Origin: DASRWT01 sp963748485
GTDB taxonomy: Bacteria > Methylomirabilota > Methylomirabilia > Rokubacteriales > CSP1-6
Assembly: GCA_963748485.1 (NCBI GenBank)
Contig: CAVVJF010000009.1
Span: forward strand, 992,001 to 1,056,000
Length of the DNA: 64,000 nucleotides
Direction of reading: 5' to 3'
This document shows positions 1 through 8,089 of this stretch, one piece after another (within the stretch, counting starts at the first letter, position 1; each line of letters opens with the position of its first letter). The translations under genes were made by a program, and so were the position numbers. The notes beneath the pieces are model-generated. The model did not search any database and was not told the DNA's origin. It worked only from the letters and a program-made list of their open reading frames with translations.

Positions 1-2
1 AG

Positions 3-1424
3 CTCGGCGCGCTCAGCGTCGACGAGGCGGCCCTCCTCGCCACGACGATTCGCGCGCCCAGCCGGGCCTTCGCCGAGGACGCCGATCGGCAGCGGGCGCG
101 GCGGGACCGGGTGCTCCAGACCATGGCCGCGGACGGAATGGTCAACCAGGAGGCCCTCCGCATCGCGCTGGCCACGCCCATCCGTGTGCCCACGCCGCCA
201 CAGGCGCGAGCGCCCTGGTTCGCGCATCTCGCGCGGGCCGAGGCCGCGCGGCGCGTGATCCCCGTGGGCAGTCACTCGACCGTGCGTGTCGCCACCACGC
301 TGGACCCGTCGCTGCAGCGCGTGGCGGAGGCGACCGTGCGCCAGCACCTCGCTCGGACCGAGCGCGGCCGCGGGCTGCCCGAGGGAATGCTGCAGGCGGC
401 GGTGGTCGCGCTCGAGCCCTCGACCGGTCACATCCGCGTGCTGCTCGGCGGCCGCGATTACCGCGACAGCCAGTTCGATCGCGCGGTGCGCGCGCGCCGG
501 CAGCCGGGCTCCCTCTTCAAGCCGTTCGTGTATCTCGCCGCCTTCGAGGGCGGCGCCGGCATGACCGCGGCCACGCTGGTCGCCGACGAGCCCCTCAAGA
601 TCTGGTTCGGCGGACGCGAGTGGACACCCGACAATCTCGACCGCCAGTTCCGCGGTCCGGTGACGGTCCGCCAGGCGCTGGAGACGTCGCTGAACGTGCC
701 CGCCGCGCGCGTGGCGCAGGAGGTGGGTCCGGCCCGCGTGTCGCGCATCGCCCGGGCGTTCGGCATCCAGAGTCCCCTCGCCGCGGTACCGTCGATCGCG
801 CTGGGCACCTCGGAGGCCACCGTGCTCGAGATGGCGATCGGCTTCGCGGCCCTCGCCAACGGCGGGTACCGGGTCATCCCCACGACGATTGACGAGGGCG
901 CGACGGGCGCGACGCTCGTTCCCGCGCCGCCGCCCGCGCGCGTGGTGTCTCCGGAGTCCGCCTTCATCGTCACCCATCTTCTGCGGGGCGTGATGAGCCG
1001 CGGGACCGGCGGGTCGAGCTGGCGCTGGGGGCTGCAGCACCTCACCGCGGGCAAGACGGGGACATCCGACGGGCTGCGCGACGCCTGGTTCGTGGGCTTC
1101 ACCCGGGACCTGGTCGTCGCGGTGTGGGTGGGTGCAGACGACCGGCGGCCCATCGGGATGCAGGGCTCCGAGATCGCGCTGCCGATCTGGGCCGCCGTGA
1201 TGCAGGCCGCGGTCCGGCGCGACCCGCCCCGGCCCTTCACGCCGCCCGACGGCGTCGTGATGGTGGCGGTCGATGGCAAAACGGGGCAGCGCGCCTGCAA
1301 CGGCGCGCCCGGCATCCCGGAGGCCTTCCGAGCGGGCAGCGAGCCGGCGCCGTGCGAGCAGCTCGCCACGGCGGCCCCCGCGGAACACGTCGTCGGGCTG
1401 CTCCGCAGCCCGGCGCTCGAATAG
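3..1424 (+). CDS. Bifunctional penicillin-binding protein (PBP1 family), 5' end outside window
   Basis: Peptidoglycan glycosyltransferase/transpeptidase of the periplasm; only the end of the GT51 domain and the whole transpeptidase domain are present. The frame is open from base 3, and its first residues (LGALSVDEAALLATTIRAPS) match the usual end of the GT51 domain, so the true start lies upstream. The transpeptidase shows all three active-site boxes: SLFK (in RQPGSLFKPFVYLAAFE), SLN (SLNVPAAR) and KTG (GKTGTSDGLRDAWFVGFT). The C-terminus is short, with no extra domain. The QFDRAV...RQPGSLFKPF wording resembles PBP1A/1B rather than PBP1C, but the subclass is not certain. Confidence 0.9.
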   Translation, partial: LGALSVDEAALLATTIRAPSRAFAEDADRQRARRDRVLQTMAADGMVNQEALRIALATPIRVPTPPQARAPWFAHLARAEAARRVIPVGSHSTVRVATTLDPSLQRVAEATVRQHLARTERGRGLPEGMLQAAVVALEPSTGHIRVLLGGRDYRDSQFDRAVRARRQPGSLFKPFVYLAAFEGGAGMTAATLVADEPLKIWFGGREWTPDNLDRQFRGPVTVRQALETSLNVPAARVAQEVGPARVSRIARAFGIQSPLAAVPSIALGTSEATVLEMAIGFAALANGGYRVIPTTIDEGATGATLVPAPPPARVVSPESAFIVTHLLRGVMSRGTGGSSWRWGLQHLTAGKTGTSDGLRDAWFVGFTRDLVVAVWVGADDRRPIGMQGSEIALPIWAAVMQAAVRRDPPRPFTPPDGVVMVAVDGKTGQRACNGAPGIPEAFRAGSEPAPCEQLATAAPAEHVVGLLRSPALE

Positions 1425-1455
1425 CGATTCCATGTCGACCAACAGGAGGTGGACG

Positions 1456-1638
1456 ATGACGACCTCGATGATCCAGACGGCAACACGGCGCCGCGCCCGT
1501 CGCATCCTGTTCCGCTCGGACCGACCTCGGCGCATCGACCGCTACATCGACTTCTTCGGTCACCGGCCACGGGTGGTTTCGCCCGCCCTGGCGTTGCGGA
1601 GCCGCTACCGCGCAGAGGAATACAGCGCCGCGTCCTGA
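1456..1638 (+). CDS. Small basic protein upstream of the ferritin-like gene
   Basis: A 60-residue, arginine-rich open frame of unknown function (begins MTTSMIQTATRRRARRILFR). The reason to believe it is a strong Shine-Dalgarno sequence, AGGAGG, about seven bases before the ATG. It sits between the penicillin-binding protein gene and the ferritin-like gene, ending 20 bases before the latter's ATG, so the two could be co-transcribed. No transmembrane segment or known motif is visible. An in-frame ATG lies upstream at 1432 but has no comparable ribosome site. It could instead be a leader ORF. Confidence 0.5.
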   Translation: MTTSMIQTATRRRARRILFRSDRPRRIDRYIDFFGHRPRVVSPALALRSRYRAEEYSAAS

Positions 1639-1658
1639 CCCAGAAAAGGAGCCATTCC

Positions 1659-2219
1659 ATGAAGAGCGAGCGACCGGAAGGCAAGGCGGAGTTCCTGTCC
1701 GACGTCAAGGAGCTGCGGCGGCGCGCGCGCCAGCACATCGAGTCGGGCGCCGTGACCGAAGGCTACCGCGCCGACCGTGACACCGTGCTCAAGCTGCTCA
1801 ACACCGCGCTCGCCACCGAGCTGGTGTGCGTGCTTCGCTATCGGCGGCACCACTTCACCTCCAAGGGCATCCACGCCCAGGCCGTGGCCGCGGAGTTCCT
1901 CGAGCACGCCCAGGAGGAGCAGGAGCACGCCGACCGCCTCGCCGGGCGCATCGTCCAACTGGGCGGCGACCCCGACTTCGCCCCGGACGGCCTCAGCACG
2001 CGCAGCCACAGTGAGTACGTGGAGGGCGACGATCTGGTTTCCATGATCCAGGAGGATCTCGTCGCCGAGCGCATCGCCATCGAGTCCTACGCCGAGATGA
2101 TCCGCTACATCGGCGACGACGATCCCACGACCCGGGGCATTCTCGAGGAGATCCTGGCCAAGGAAGAGGAGCACGCCGAGGAGCTCCTGACCCTCATCGA
2201 GGAGCTCGGGGACTCCTAG
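1659..2219 (+). CDS. Ferritin-like / bacterioferritin-family protein
   Basis: A 186-residue four-helix ferritin-like protein, probably for iron storage or protection from oxidative stress. Iron-ligand motifs typical of the fold occur in each helix: ATELVCVLRYRRHH, EFLEHAQEEQEHADRL, EDLVAERIAIESY and LAKEEEHAEEL, that is, the paired Glu and E-x-x-H pattern. The ATG at 1659 is chosen because AAAAGGAGCC lies just upstream and because the residues before it in the same frame look non-coding. The length suits bacterioferritin (about 160 aa) plus an N-terminal extension of about 25 residues. No haem-binding Met was assigned. The neighbour downstream is convergent. Confidence 0.87.
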   Translation: MKSERPEGKAEFLSDVKELRRRARQHIESGAVTEGYRADRDTVLKLLNTALATELVCVLRYRRHHFTSKGIHAQAVAAEFLEHAQEEQEHADRLAGRIVQLGGDPDFAPDGLSTRSHSEYVEGDDLVSMIQEDLVAERIAIESYAEMIRYIGDDDPTTRGILEEILAKEEEHAEELLTLIEELGDS

Positions 2220-2234
2220 GCGGTAGCCGGCCGC

Positions 2235-3602
2235 TCAGGAAGCGCTGTAGCGGCGCAGCTTGTTGTGCAGCGTCTTCAGGCTGATACCGAGGCTCTCGGC
2301 GGCGCGCGTCTTGTTGTTGCCGAGGGCGGCGAGGGTTCTCAAGATCAGGATGCGCTCCGCCTCGTCGAGCGTCATGCCCGGCGGGGGCGAACCGGGGGCG
2401 GCGGGGCCCGCCGCCGTGGGGGCGACGGGAGCGGGGCGAAAGCCCAGGGGGAGTAGCGACGCGGAGATCTGAAACCCGTCGCTGCTGATCACCGCGCGCT
2501 CGATGCAGTTGCGCAGCTCCCGGACGTTGCCCGGCCAGGTGTGCTGCTTGAGGATCTCCAGCGCGTCTGCGGAGATCGACTTGGCCACCCGGTCGTACTT
2601 CTCGGCGAACTCCGCGATGAACGCGTCGACGAGGAGGGGGATGTCGTCCTTCCGCTGCCGGAGCGGGGGCAGCGTCATGCTGAACACGTTCAGGCGATAG
2701 AAGAGGTCTTCCCTGAATGTCCCCTGCTTCATCGCCGCCACCGGATCCTTGTTGGTGGCCGCGATCACCCGGACGTCCACCTTCAACTCGGCCTTGCCAC
2801 CCAGCCGGCGAATGATCCCGTCCTGCAGGACGCGGAGATACTTCGCCTGGAGGGCGGCGCTCATCTCCGCGATCTCGTCCAGGAACAGGGTCCCCTGGTC
2901 CGCCAGCTCGAAGTAGCCCGCGCGGCGCTCGAGGGCACCGGTGAAGGCGCCGCGCTCGTGGCCGAACAGCTCGCTCTCGAGGAGCGACTCGGGGATGGCC
3001 GAGCAGTTCACCGCCACGAAGGGCCCCTTGGCGCGGGAACCCAGCGCGTGGATGGTGCGCGCGACCAGCTCCTTGCCCGTCCCGCTCTCCCCCGCGATGA
3101 GCACGGGCGCAGTGGTGGACGCCGCCTGCTGCACGATCCGGTAGATGTCCTGCATGGCGGTGCTCGAGCCGATGAGCTGCCCCATGGCGCTGACGCTGCC
3201 GAGCTGCCGGCGCAGCAGCGTCACTTCGCGCAGGACCTCCGACTTCTCGGCGGCCTTGGCCACCAGCGCGCGGAGCCGGCGCACGTCCACCGGCTTGGTC
3301 AGGTAGTCGTACGCGCCTTCCTTCATGGCGGCGACGGCAGTCTCGATGGTGCCGTGTCCGGTGAGAAGAATCACCGAGGAGGCGGGTATCTCCGCGCGGA
3401 CCGCCTCGAGGAGCGCCATCCCATCCATGCCGGGCATGACGAGGTCGGTGATGATGACGGTGGGGCGATACTCGATCGCGCGGTCGAGCGCGTCGCGGCC
3501 GTCGCCCGACTCGAGCACCTCGTACCCCCAGCCGGAGAGGAGCAGGGCAAGGGCGCTCCTGGAGTCTTGCTCGTCGTCGACGATGAGGACGCGGTCCGCC
3601 AT
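2235..3602 (-). CDS. Sigma-54-dependent response regulator, NtrC family (copy 1)
   Basis: A 455-residue enhancer-binding regulator. The receiver domain spans about residues 1-120, with acidic pocket DD (9-10), phospho-acceptor Asp53 in TDLVMPGMDG and the switch Lys in YLTKPVD. The AAA+ domain (about 140-375) has Walker A GESGTGKE, the sigma-54 contact loop GAFTGA and Walker B LFLDEIAEM. A Fis-type helix-turn-helix closes the protein (NNKTRAAESLGISLKTL). It closely resembles the regulator at 37343-38728, including the unusual shared run GALERRAGYFELAD after the GAFTGA loop, so the two are paralogues. No kinase gene is adjacent; the gas-vesicle kinase lies 2.3 kb away on the other strand. I see no -24/-12 promoter upstream of it. 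Confidence 0.95.
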   Translation of the reverse strand: MADRVLIVDDEQDSRSALALLLSGWGYEVLESGDGRDALDRAIEYRPTVIITDLVMPGMDGMALLEAVRAEIPASSVILLTGHGTIETAVAAMKEGAYDYLTKPVDVRRLRALVAKAAEKSEVLREVTLLRRQLGSVSAMGQLIGSSTAMQDIYRIVQQAASTTAPVLIAGESGTGKELVARTIHALGSRAKGPFVAVNCSAIPESLLESELFGHERGAFTGALERRAGYFELADQGTLFLDEIAEMSAALQAKYLRVLQDGIIRRLGGKAELKVDVRVIAATNKDPVAAMKQGTFREDLFYRLNVFSMTLPPLRQRKDDIPLLVDAFIAEFAEKYDRVAKSISADALEILKQHTWPGNVRELRNCIERAVISSDGFQISASLLPLGFRPAPVAPTAAGPAAPGSPPPGMTLDEAERILILRTLAALGNNKTRAAESLGISLKTLHNKLRRYSAS

Positions 3603-3639
3603 CAGCAGGTAAGTCTGACCGGCTTTGATACCGAGCGCA

Positions 3640-3661
3640 AGCGACCCCTGAGGGGGTCGCT
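3640..3661 (-). terminator. Hairpin after the MBL-fold gene
   Basis: Perfect 9-bp stem (AGCGACCCC / GGGGTCGCT) with a 4-base loop, starting 4 bases beyond the stop codon of the minus-strand MBL gene. There is no U-run after it, so it may act as a Rho-assisted terminator or mRNA end stabiliser that also insulates the regulator gene just downstream. Confidence 0.5.
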
Positions 3662-3664
3662 CAC

Positions 3665-4738
3665 CTACCAGATCGCCGTCTGTCCGGGAGGGAGGATCCA
3701 GATGCGCTCCGGCGGAAGGTCGCGACGGGCGACCTCCGCGGCGATGCGGCGGGGCGGCTCGTCATGGGGCTCCCGCGCCAGCGCGTACGTGCCCCAGTGC
3801 ATGCCGAGGAAGGTGGTGGCGCGAAGGTCCGTCCAGGCCTGGAGGGCCTCTTCGGGATTCAGGTGTACCGGCCGCGCCGTCGCCCGCGGCGTATAGGAGC
3901 CGATGGGCAGAGCCGCGAGGTCGAAGGGGCCGAGGGCGTCGCCGGTGTCCTTGAAGTGCCGGTAGTAGCCGGTGTCCCCTCCGAAGTAGAAGCGCTTGGT
4001 GCCGAGCGCCGCCCACGATGCCCACAGGCGGCGGCCCTGATCGGCGAGGGTGCGGCCGCCGCCGTGCTGGGCGGGCGTGCAGACGAACTGGACGCCGCCC
4101 ACCACCATCGATTCGCCCCAGTTGAGCTCGGTGACCTTCGAGATGCCCCGGTCGGCGAACCACGACTGTAGCCCCTTGGGCACGAGGAATCGCGGATCGA
4201 AGGTACGCGCGAGACGCCGGATCGTGGCCTCGTCCAGGTGGTCGTAGTGATCGTGGGAGATGAGCACGACGTCGACGCGCGGCAGGGCCTCGAAAGCGAT
4301 GCCGGGGGGCGTGTAGCGCCGCACCCCGATCAGACCGAACGGCCCCACGATGTCGCTCCAGCTGGGATCGGTGAGAAAGGTCACGCCGTCGAGCTGCACC
4401 AGAATGGTCGAGTGGCCGATCCATGTGACGGTGGGCTCGGCGCGCCCCCCGCGGAGGCGCTCGAGATCCGGGGCGGCCGCGGGCAGGGCGGACACCCGTC
4501 GCTCCGCGATCAGCCACGTCATGCCGGTGATCAGCGTTCGCAGGCGGGCCGAGATCGGGCCGCGGCTGTACTGCGGATCCTGGTTGAGATACCGGGTGCC
4601 CGTGTTTCGGGCGGCGGCCAGCGGACCGGCCGCGGGGGCGTCCATCTCGGCGCGGGTGGCGGCGGGGCCGCCCCCCAGCACGACGAGCCCGAAAAGGGTG
4701 GCCAAGCCGAGCGAGCGCGCGGTCACGGTCTTGATCAT
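3665..4738 (-). CDS. Exported metallo-beta-lactamase-fold hydrolase (UlaG / NAPE-PLD-like)
   Basis: A 357-residue protein with an N-terminal signal peptide (MIKTVTARSLGLATLFGLVV) and an MBL fold. The dinuclear metal motifs are clear: HSTILVQLDG, SHDHYDHLD (HxHxDH), a later Asp in GGDTGYYRHF and His in GMHWGTYA. The pattern matches the UlaG/NAPE-PLD branch, which includes lactonases and phospholipase D-like enzymes; the substrate cannot be told. The ATG at 4738 is chosen because it places the signal peptide at the N-terminus; the frame stays open to 4813 without a better ribosome site. It diverges from the gas-vesicle locus. Confidence 0.85.
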   Translation of the reverse strand: MIKTVTARSLGLATLFGLVVLGGGPAATRAEMDAPAAGPLAAARNTGTRYLNQDPQYSRGPISARLRTLITGMTWLIAERRVSALPAAAPDLERLRGGRAEPTVTWIGHSTILVQLDGVTFLTDPSWSDIVGPFGLIGVRRYTPPGIAFEALPRVDVVLISHDHYDHLDEATIRRLARTFDPRFLVPKGLQSWFADRGISKVTELNWGESMVVGGVQFVCTPAQHGGGRTLADQGRRLWASWAALGTKRFYFGGDTGYYRHFKDTGDALGPFDLAALPIGSYTPRATARPVHLNPEEALQAWTDLRATTFLGMHWGTYALAREPHDEPPRRIAAEVARRDLPPERIWILPPGQTAIW

Positions 4739-4838
4739 TTGGTCTTCAGTGTACGGTCTCTGTCCAGTCCCCTCACTCGCTGGGTCAATTTCGGGTAATT
4801 TCTTCCCTCTCATAGTTCCGAGAAATTGCAGCGGGACG

Positions 4839-4867
4839 TTGACTCCCGCCGACGTTCAGGCTTTACT
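4839..4867 (+). promoter_or_regulatory. Possible sigma-70 promoter of the gas-vesicle locus
   Basis: TTGACT, 17 bases, TTTACT: 5/6 and 4/6 matches to the -35 and -10 consensus at the best spacing. It ends 9 bases before the ATG of the first gene, so the transcript would be almost leaderless. This is the only promoter-like sequence seen upstream of the 9-kb gas-vesicle gene run. Confidence 0.35.
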
Positions 4868-4876
4868 TGCACATCC

Positions 4877-5227
4877 ATGTCACGGGACGCGCGGCTTGAA
4901 AGCTACCGCAGCCTCCAGGAGGCACTCGCCGCGCTGCGGACGGCGATCGAGCGCGCGCTCGAGGGGTCTCCAGGCGGCCCGGGGGCAATGATCCTGCGCG
5001 ACCGGCTGCACGCCCTCGAGACGGCGGCGGAGACCCTGCACCAGACGGCGGAGAACGACTTCCGGCACTTCGCGCACGAGCTCCGGACCCCCCTCAACGC
5101 GATGGCGGGGTGGGGACAGATCTTGAGAAACGATCCGAGGGAACCCGCCACCATCTCCCGCGCCGCGGAGGTCTTCGAGCGCAACGTGGCCGCTCTCGCC
5201 AAGACCATCGAAGCGTATACGGGCTGA
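4877..5227 (+). CDS. Stand-alone HisKA (dimerisation/phosphoacceptor) domain protein
   Basis: A 116-residue protein made almost entirely of a histidine-kinase DHp domain. The H-box is FAHELRTPLNAMAGWGQIL, with the phosphoacceptor at His67, preceded by a helical segment. The frame stops right after the second DHp helix (AALAKTIEAYTG), and no ATP-binding (N, G1, G2 box) sequence follows in any frame, because the next gene is a GvpA-type protein. It therefore cannot phosphorylate itself. It may act as a phosphotransfer or dimerisation partner for the full kinase encoded 1 kb downstream. The ATG at 4877 was preferred over upstream in-frame starts, which give a low-complexity extension. Probably the first gene of the gvp operon. 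Confidence 0.8.
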   Translation: MSRDARLESYRSLQEALAALRTAIERALEGSPGGPGAMILRDRLHALETAAETLHQTAENDFRHFAHELRTPLNAMAGWGQILRNDPREPATISRAAEVFERNVAALAKTIEAYTG

Positions 5228-5232
5228 CCACG

Positions 5233-5598
5233 GTGCGCGACGAGATTCACCTGCGCGGTCAGCGATCCACCGGTCTCGTCGACGTCCTCGACCGGGTGCT
5301 CGACAAGGGCCTGCTCATCGCCGGAGACATTCGCGTCTCTCTCGCCGAGGTCGAGCTCCTCACCATCCGCATCCGGCTGATCGTCTGCTCGCTCGACAAG
5401 GCTCAGGAGGTCGGGCTCGACTGGTGGAAGCACGACACGTACCTCGCCCCCGGGGCCCGGCCGCTCGCCGCCGAGAACGAAGCCCTGCGCCGGCACGTCG
5501 CCGCCCTGGAGCGCCGGCTCACCGCGCTCTCGGGAGCGCGCGCGCCCCGGCCCCGGATCCCGCGCCCTCGGCGCCCCGCGCCGAGGACAGGAGGATGA
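5233..5598 (+). CDS. gvpJ: Gas vesicle protein, GvpA/GvpJ family, with C-terminal extension
   Basis: A 121-residue GvpA-superfamily protein. Residues about 10-65 (TGLVDVLDRVLDKGLLIAGD, then IRVSLAEVELLTIRIRLIVCS) give the helix-strand-strand-helix core of gas-vesicle wall and minor wall proteins. GD instead of the major-wall DAW motif points to a minor GvpJ/M-type component. About 50 residues follow, with a short coiled coil (AAENEALRRHVAALERRL) and a Pro/Arg-rich tail, which canonical wall proteins lack. The GTG at 5233 is the first sensible start; the ribosome site is weak, suggesting coupling to the HisKA gene ending 5 bases before. The next gene starts 3 bases after its stop. Confidence 0.88.
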   Translation: MRDEIHLRGQRSTGLVDVLDRVLDKGLLIAGDIRVSLAEVELLTIRIRLIVCSLDKAQEVGLDWWKHDTYLAPGARPLAAENEALRRHVAALERRLTALSGARAPRPRIPRPRRPAPRTGG

Positions 5599-5601
5599 TC
5601 G

Positions 5602-5937
5602 ATGCCCGTTGAACGGACAACCGGCGGTACCAGCATCATCGACGTCCTGGACCGCGTGCTCGACAAGGGCATCGTCATCGATGCCTGGGTCCGGGTCTCG
5701 CTGGTCGGCATCGATCTGATCACGGTCGAGGCCCGGGTGGTGGTGGCGTCGATCGACACGTATCTGAAGTACTCGGAGGCGGTGGGCCAGGTGTTCCCGG
5801 TGGCCAAGCCGCTCGACACCCGCACCCAGGAGGCCGTGCTCGCCGAGAACGCCGCCCTCCGCGCCCAGCTTGCCGCGACCGGAGCCGCCGTGACGCCGGC
5901 CGCGCGCCGGCGGCGGCGGAGAAACCCGGTCGCCTGA
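5602..5937 (+). CDS. gvpA: Gas vesicle structural protein GvpA-type, extended
   Basis: A 111-residue protein whose first 70 residues match the major gas-vesicle shell protein: MPVERTTGGTSIIDVLDRVL, then KGIVIDAWVRVSLVGIDL and ARVVVASIDTYLKYSEAVG. The near-invariant VIDAWVRVSLVGI and TYLKY motifs make this the best candidate for the main ribbed wall subunit. Canonical GvpA ends near residue 70. This one continues about 40 residues with a helix (EAVLAENAALRAQLAATG) and an Arg-rich tail (RRRRRRNPVA), which might lie on the outer vesicle face. AGGAGGA lies just before the ATG. Confidence 0.92.
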   Translation: MPVERTTGGTSIIDVLDRVLDKGIVIDAWVRVSLVGIDLITVEARVVVASIDTYLKYSEAVGQVFPVAKPLDTRTQEAVLAENAALRAQLAATGAAVTPAARRRRRRNPVA

Positions 5938-5950
5938 GAGGACATCACCC

Positions 5951-8089
5951 GTGGCGAGAACCGCCGTGCGCGCCGCTCCTCGGCTCGTCCGGAGATCGCG
6001 CGGACCGTCTGCCGAGGCTCGGCTCGCCTTCCTCGAGTTCCTCATCGGATCCGAGGACCCCGCCGAGTGCATCCAGCGCTCCCTGCACTGGCTCGGCGAG
6101 CACACCGAGGTCGAGCAGGCGCTGGCGCTCGAGGTCGACCGCGACAGCGGCCGCCTCGTCGCCTCCGGCGTCTACGGCCTCCCCACCGCGCGCGTCGATC
6201 AGTTCACGGTCGACCTCGAGGCGCGCGATCATCCTTTCGTCGCGGCGCTGGCGGAGCAGGCCGGCTTCCTCGCGCGCGAGAAGGGCCTGCCCGTGCTGCA
6301 GTCCCTGCCCTTTCGCGGGACGATGGTCGCCGCGCCGTTCCAGGGCGTGGCCGGCGAGGAGCGCGTGGTGGGCGGCCTCCTCGTGGCGAGCCCCGGCACG
6401 CCGGCAGTGGCGCGGGATCTCCAGTGGGTGGCGGAGGTGCTGGGCCACCGGCTCATCCGCATGCGCTGGCAGCGCCGGGCCGCGCGCGAGCGATCCCTCC
6501 TGTACAACATCGTCAACGCCGTCGCCGATCCCGTCATGCTCACCGACAGCGAAGGCCGGCTGATCATCGCCAACAGCCGGGCGGAAAGCCTCTTCGCGAG
6601 CCGGTCCGAGCACAGCGAGGGCCGCCGGCGGGCGGTGGCGCTGAACAACATGCTCTTCTCCGCCGCGCTGGGCGAGCGGGCCATCAAGGACGCGGCGCCC
6701 GAGCGGCGCGAGCTGCTCCTCGTCGATCCGGTGGACGGCTCGGACCTGCTCTTCGAGCTCCTGAGCACGCTCGCCGGGGACTCGCGCGAGGGGATGGGCA
6801 TCGTCTCCGTGCTCCGGAACGTGAGCGACCTACGCCGCGCCACCGAGGAGCTGGAGGCCAACTACGGCCGCCTCCGCGTGGCGGAGGCGGAAGCGCGGGC
6901 CGAGCGCGACCGGCTCGACCTGATCATCGACTCGGTGGCGGACCCCATCGTCGTCACCGATCCGGCCGGCAACATCATGATGATGAACCCCCCCGCCGAT
7001 CGGTTCTTCAGCGACTTCGCCGGCGCCCACCCGGAGGCGCTCCTCCGCGTGCGCGCCAACGACGCCAACTTCACGTCGTTCGTCTCCAACGTACTGTTCG
7101 ACATGGTGGAGAAGCCCTATCACGGCAGCGTCAACCTGGTCGACCCCGCGACCGGCGGCGCGGTGCCGGTGGAGGCGGTGTCGGGCAAGATCCTCTCCGA
7201 GATCGGAGAGCTCACCGCCGTCGTCACCATTCTCCACGACCGTACCGAGGCGATCGAGCGCGAGCGGCTGTACGATCAGCTCAAGCAGGCGTCCAGCGCG
7301 CTCGAGGCCAAGGTGCGCGAGGCGACCGCCGAGCTCGTGCGCCAGAACGAGCTGCTGCGACGCCAGGCCATACAGCTCGAGCAGGCGTCCGCTCTGAAGT
7401 CGCAGTTCCTCGCCAACATGTCGCACGAGTTCCGCACACCCCTCAACGCGATCCTCGGCTACACGAGCATGCTCATGAAGGGCGTGCTGGGCCCGCTCGA
7501 GGGTGAGCAGGCCGACGGGCTGGGCCGCGTGGACTCCAACGCCAAGCATCTGCTGGGCATCATCAACGACATCCTCGACATCTCCCGCATCGAGGCCGGC
7601 CGGATGCCACTCCGCCTGGTCGAGTTCCGGCTGACCGACCTCGTGGGCGAGGTGCTCGAGGAGATCGAGCCCATCGTCGCGCGCTCCACCGTCCAGATCA
7701 CCGCCGCCATCAACCGGCGACTCCCGACGGTCTGGAGCGACCGTCAGAAGGTGAAGCAGATCATCCTGAATCTCCTCGTCAACGCCGTGAAGTTCACGCC
7801 GCGGGGCACCATCACCGTTTCCGCCGGCTACGACGGGCGCGCGCGGAAGTTCGCGATCTCCGTGACCGACACGGGGGTGGGGATCTCGCCCGCGGATCAG
7901 CAGCGCATCTTCGAGGACTTCCAGCAGGCGGACAGCTCGCCCACCCGCCCCCACGGCGGCGCGGGCCTCGGGCTCGCCATCTGCCGCCGGCTCGCCACCA
8001 TGCTGGGCGGCGAGATCCGGGTGGCGAGCACGCTGGGCGAGGGCTCGACGTTCACGCTCCTCCTGCCCCGCCGGAGAGGCCGCGCGTGA
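5951..8089 (+). CDS. Sensor histidine kinase (GAF-PAS-PAS-HisKA-HATPase) in the gas-vesicle locus
   Basis: A 712-residue soluble kinase without transmembrane segments, so it senses a cytoplasmic signal. In order: a GAF-like region (about 20-170), PAS (about 185-295), PAS (about 325-430), coiled coil, HisKA with His492 in NMSHEFRTPLNAILGY, and HATPase_c with N-box LLVNAVKF, G1 DTGVGIS and G2 GGAGLGLAI. The GTG start at 5951 lies 13 bases after gvpA. The stop overlaps the start of the receiver gene (GTGA), so kinase and receiver form a cognate pair. Its place inside the gvp run suggests that buoyancy genes are tied to a sensed redox, light or nutrient signal; the signal is unknown. Confidence 0.92.
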   Translation: MARTAVRAAPRLVRRSRGPSAEARLAFLEFLIGSEDPAECIQRSLHWLGEHTEVEQALALEVDRDSGRLVASGVYGLPTARVDQFTVDLEARDHPFVAALAEQAGFLAREKGLPVLQSLPFRGTMVAAPFQGVAGEERVVGGLLVASPGTPAVARDLQWVAEVLGHRLIRMRWQRRAARERSLLYNIVNAVADPVMLTDSEGRLIIANSRAESLFASRSEHSEGRRRAVALNNMLFSAALGERAIKDAAPERRELLLVDPVDGSDLLFELLSTLAGDSREGMGIVSVLRNVSDLRRATEELEANYGRLRVAEAEARAERDRLDLIIDSVADPIVVTDPAGNIMMMNPPADRFFSDFAGAHPEALLRVRANDANFTSFVSNVLFDMVEKPYHGSVNLVDPATGGAVPVEAVSGKILSEIGELTAVVTILHDRTEAIERERLYDQLKQASSALEAKVREATAELVRQNELLRRQAIQLEQASALKSQFLANMSHEFRTPLNAILGYTSMLMKGVLGPLEGEQADGLGRVDSNAKHLLGIINDILDISRIEAGRMPLRLVEFRLTDLVGEVLEEIEPIVARSTVQITAAINRRLPTVWSDRQKVKQIILNLLVNAVKFTPRGTITVSAGYDGRARKFAISVTDTGVGISPADQQRIFEDFQQADSSPTRPHGGAGLGLAICRRLATMLGGEIRVASTLGEGSTFTLLLPRRRGRA

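Noticed and set aside
2541..3896. Long plus-strand open frame (451 residues) opposite the NtrC regulator gene
   Set aside because: Shadow frame caused by high GC; the peptide lacks any motif and the minus strand encodes a complete, highly conserved regulator.
4852..4870. Sigma-54 promoter for the first gas-vesicle gene (CAGGC-TTTAC-TTGC)
   Set aside because: The GG-to-GC distance is 8 instead of 10 and the -24 part does not match GGCAY.
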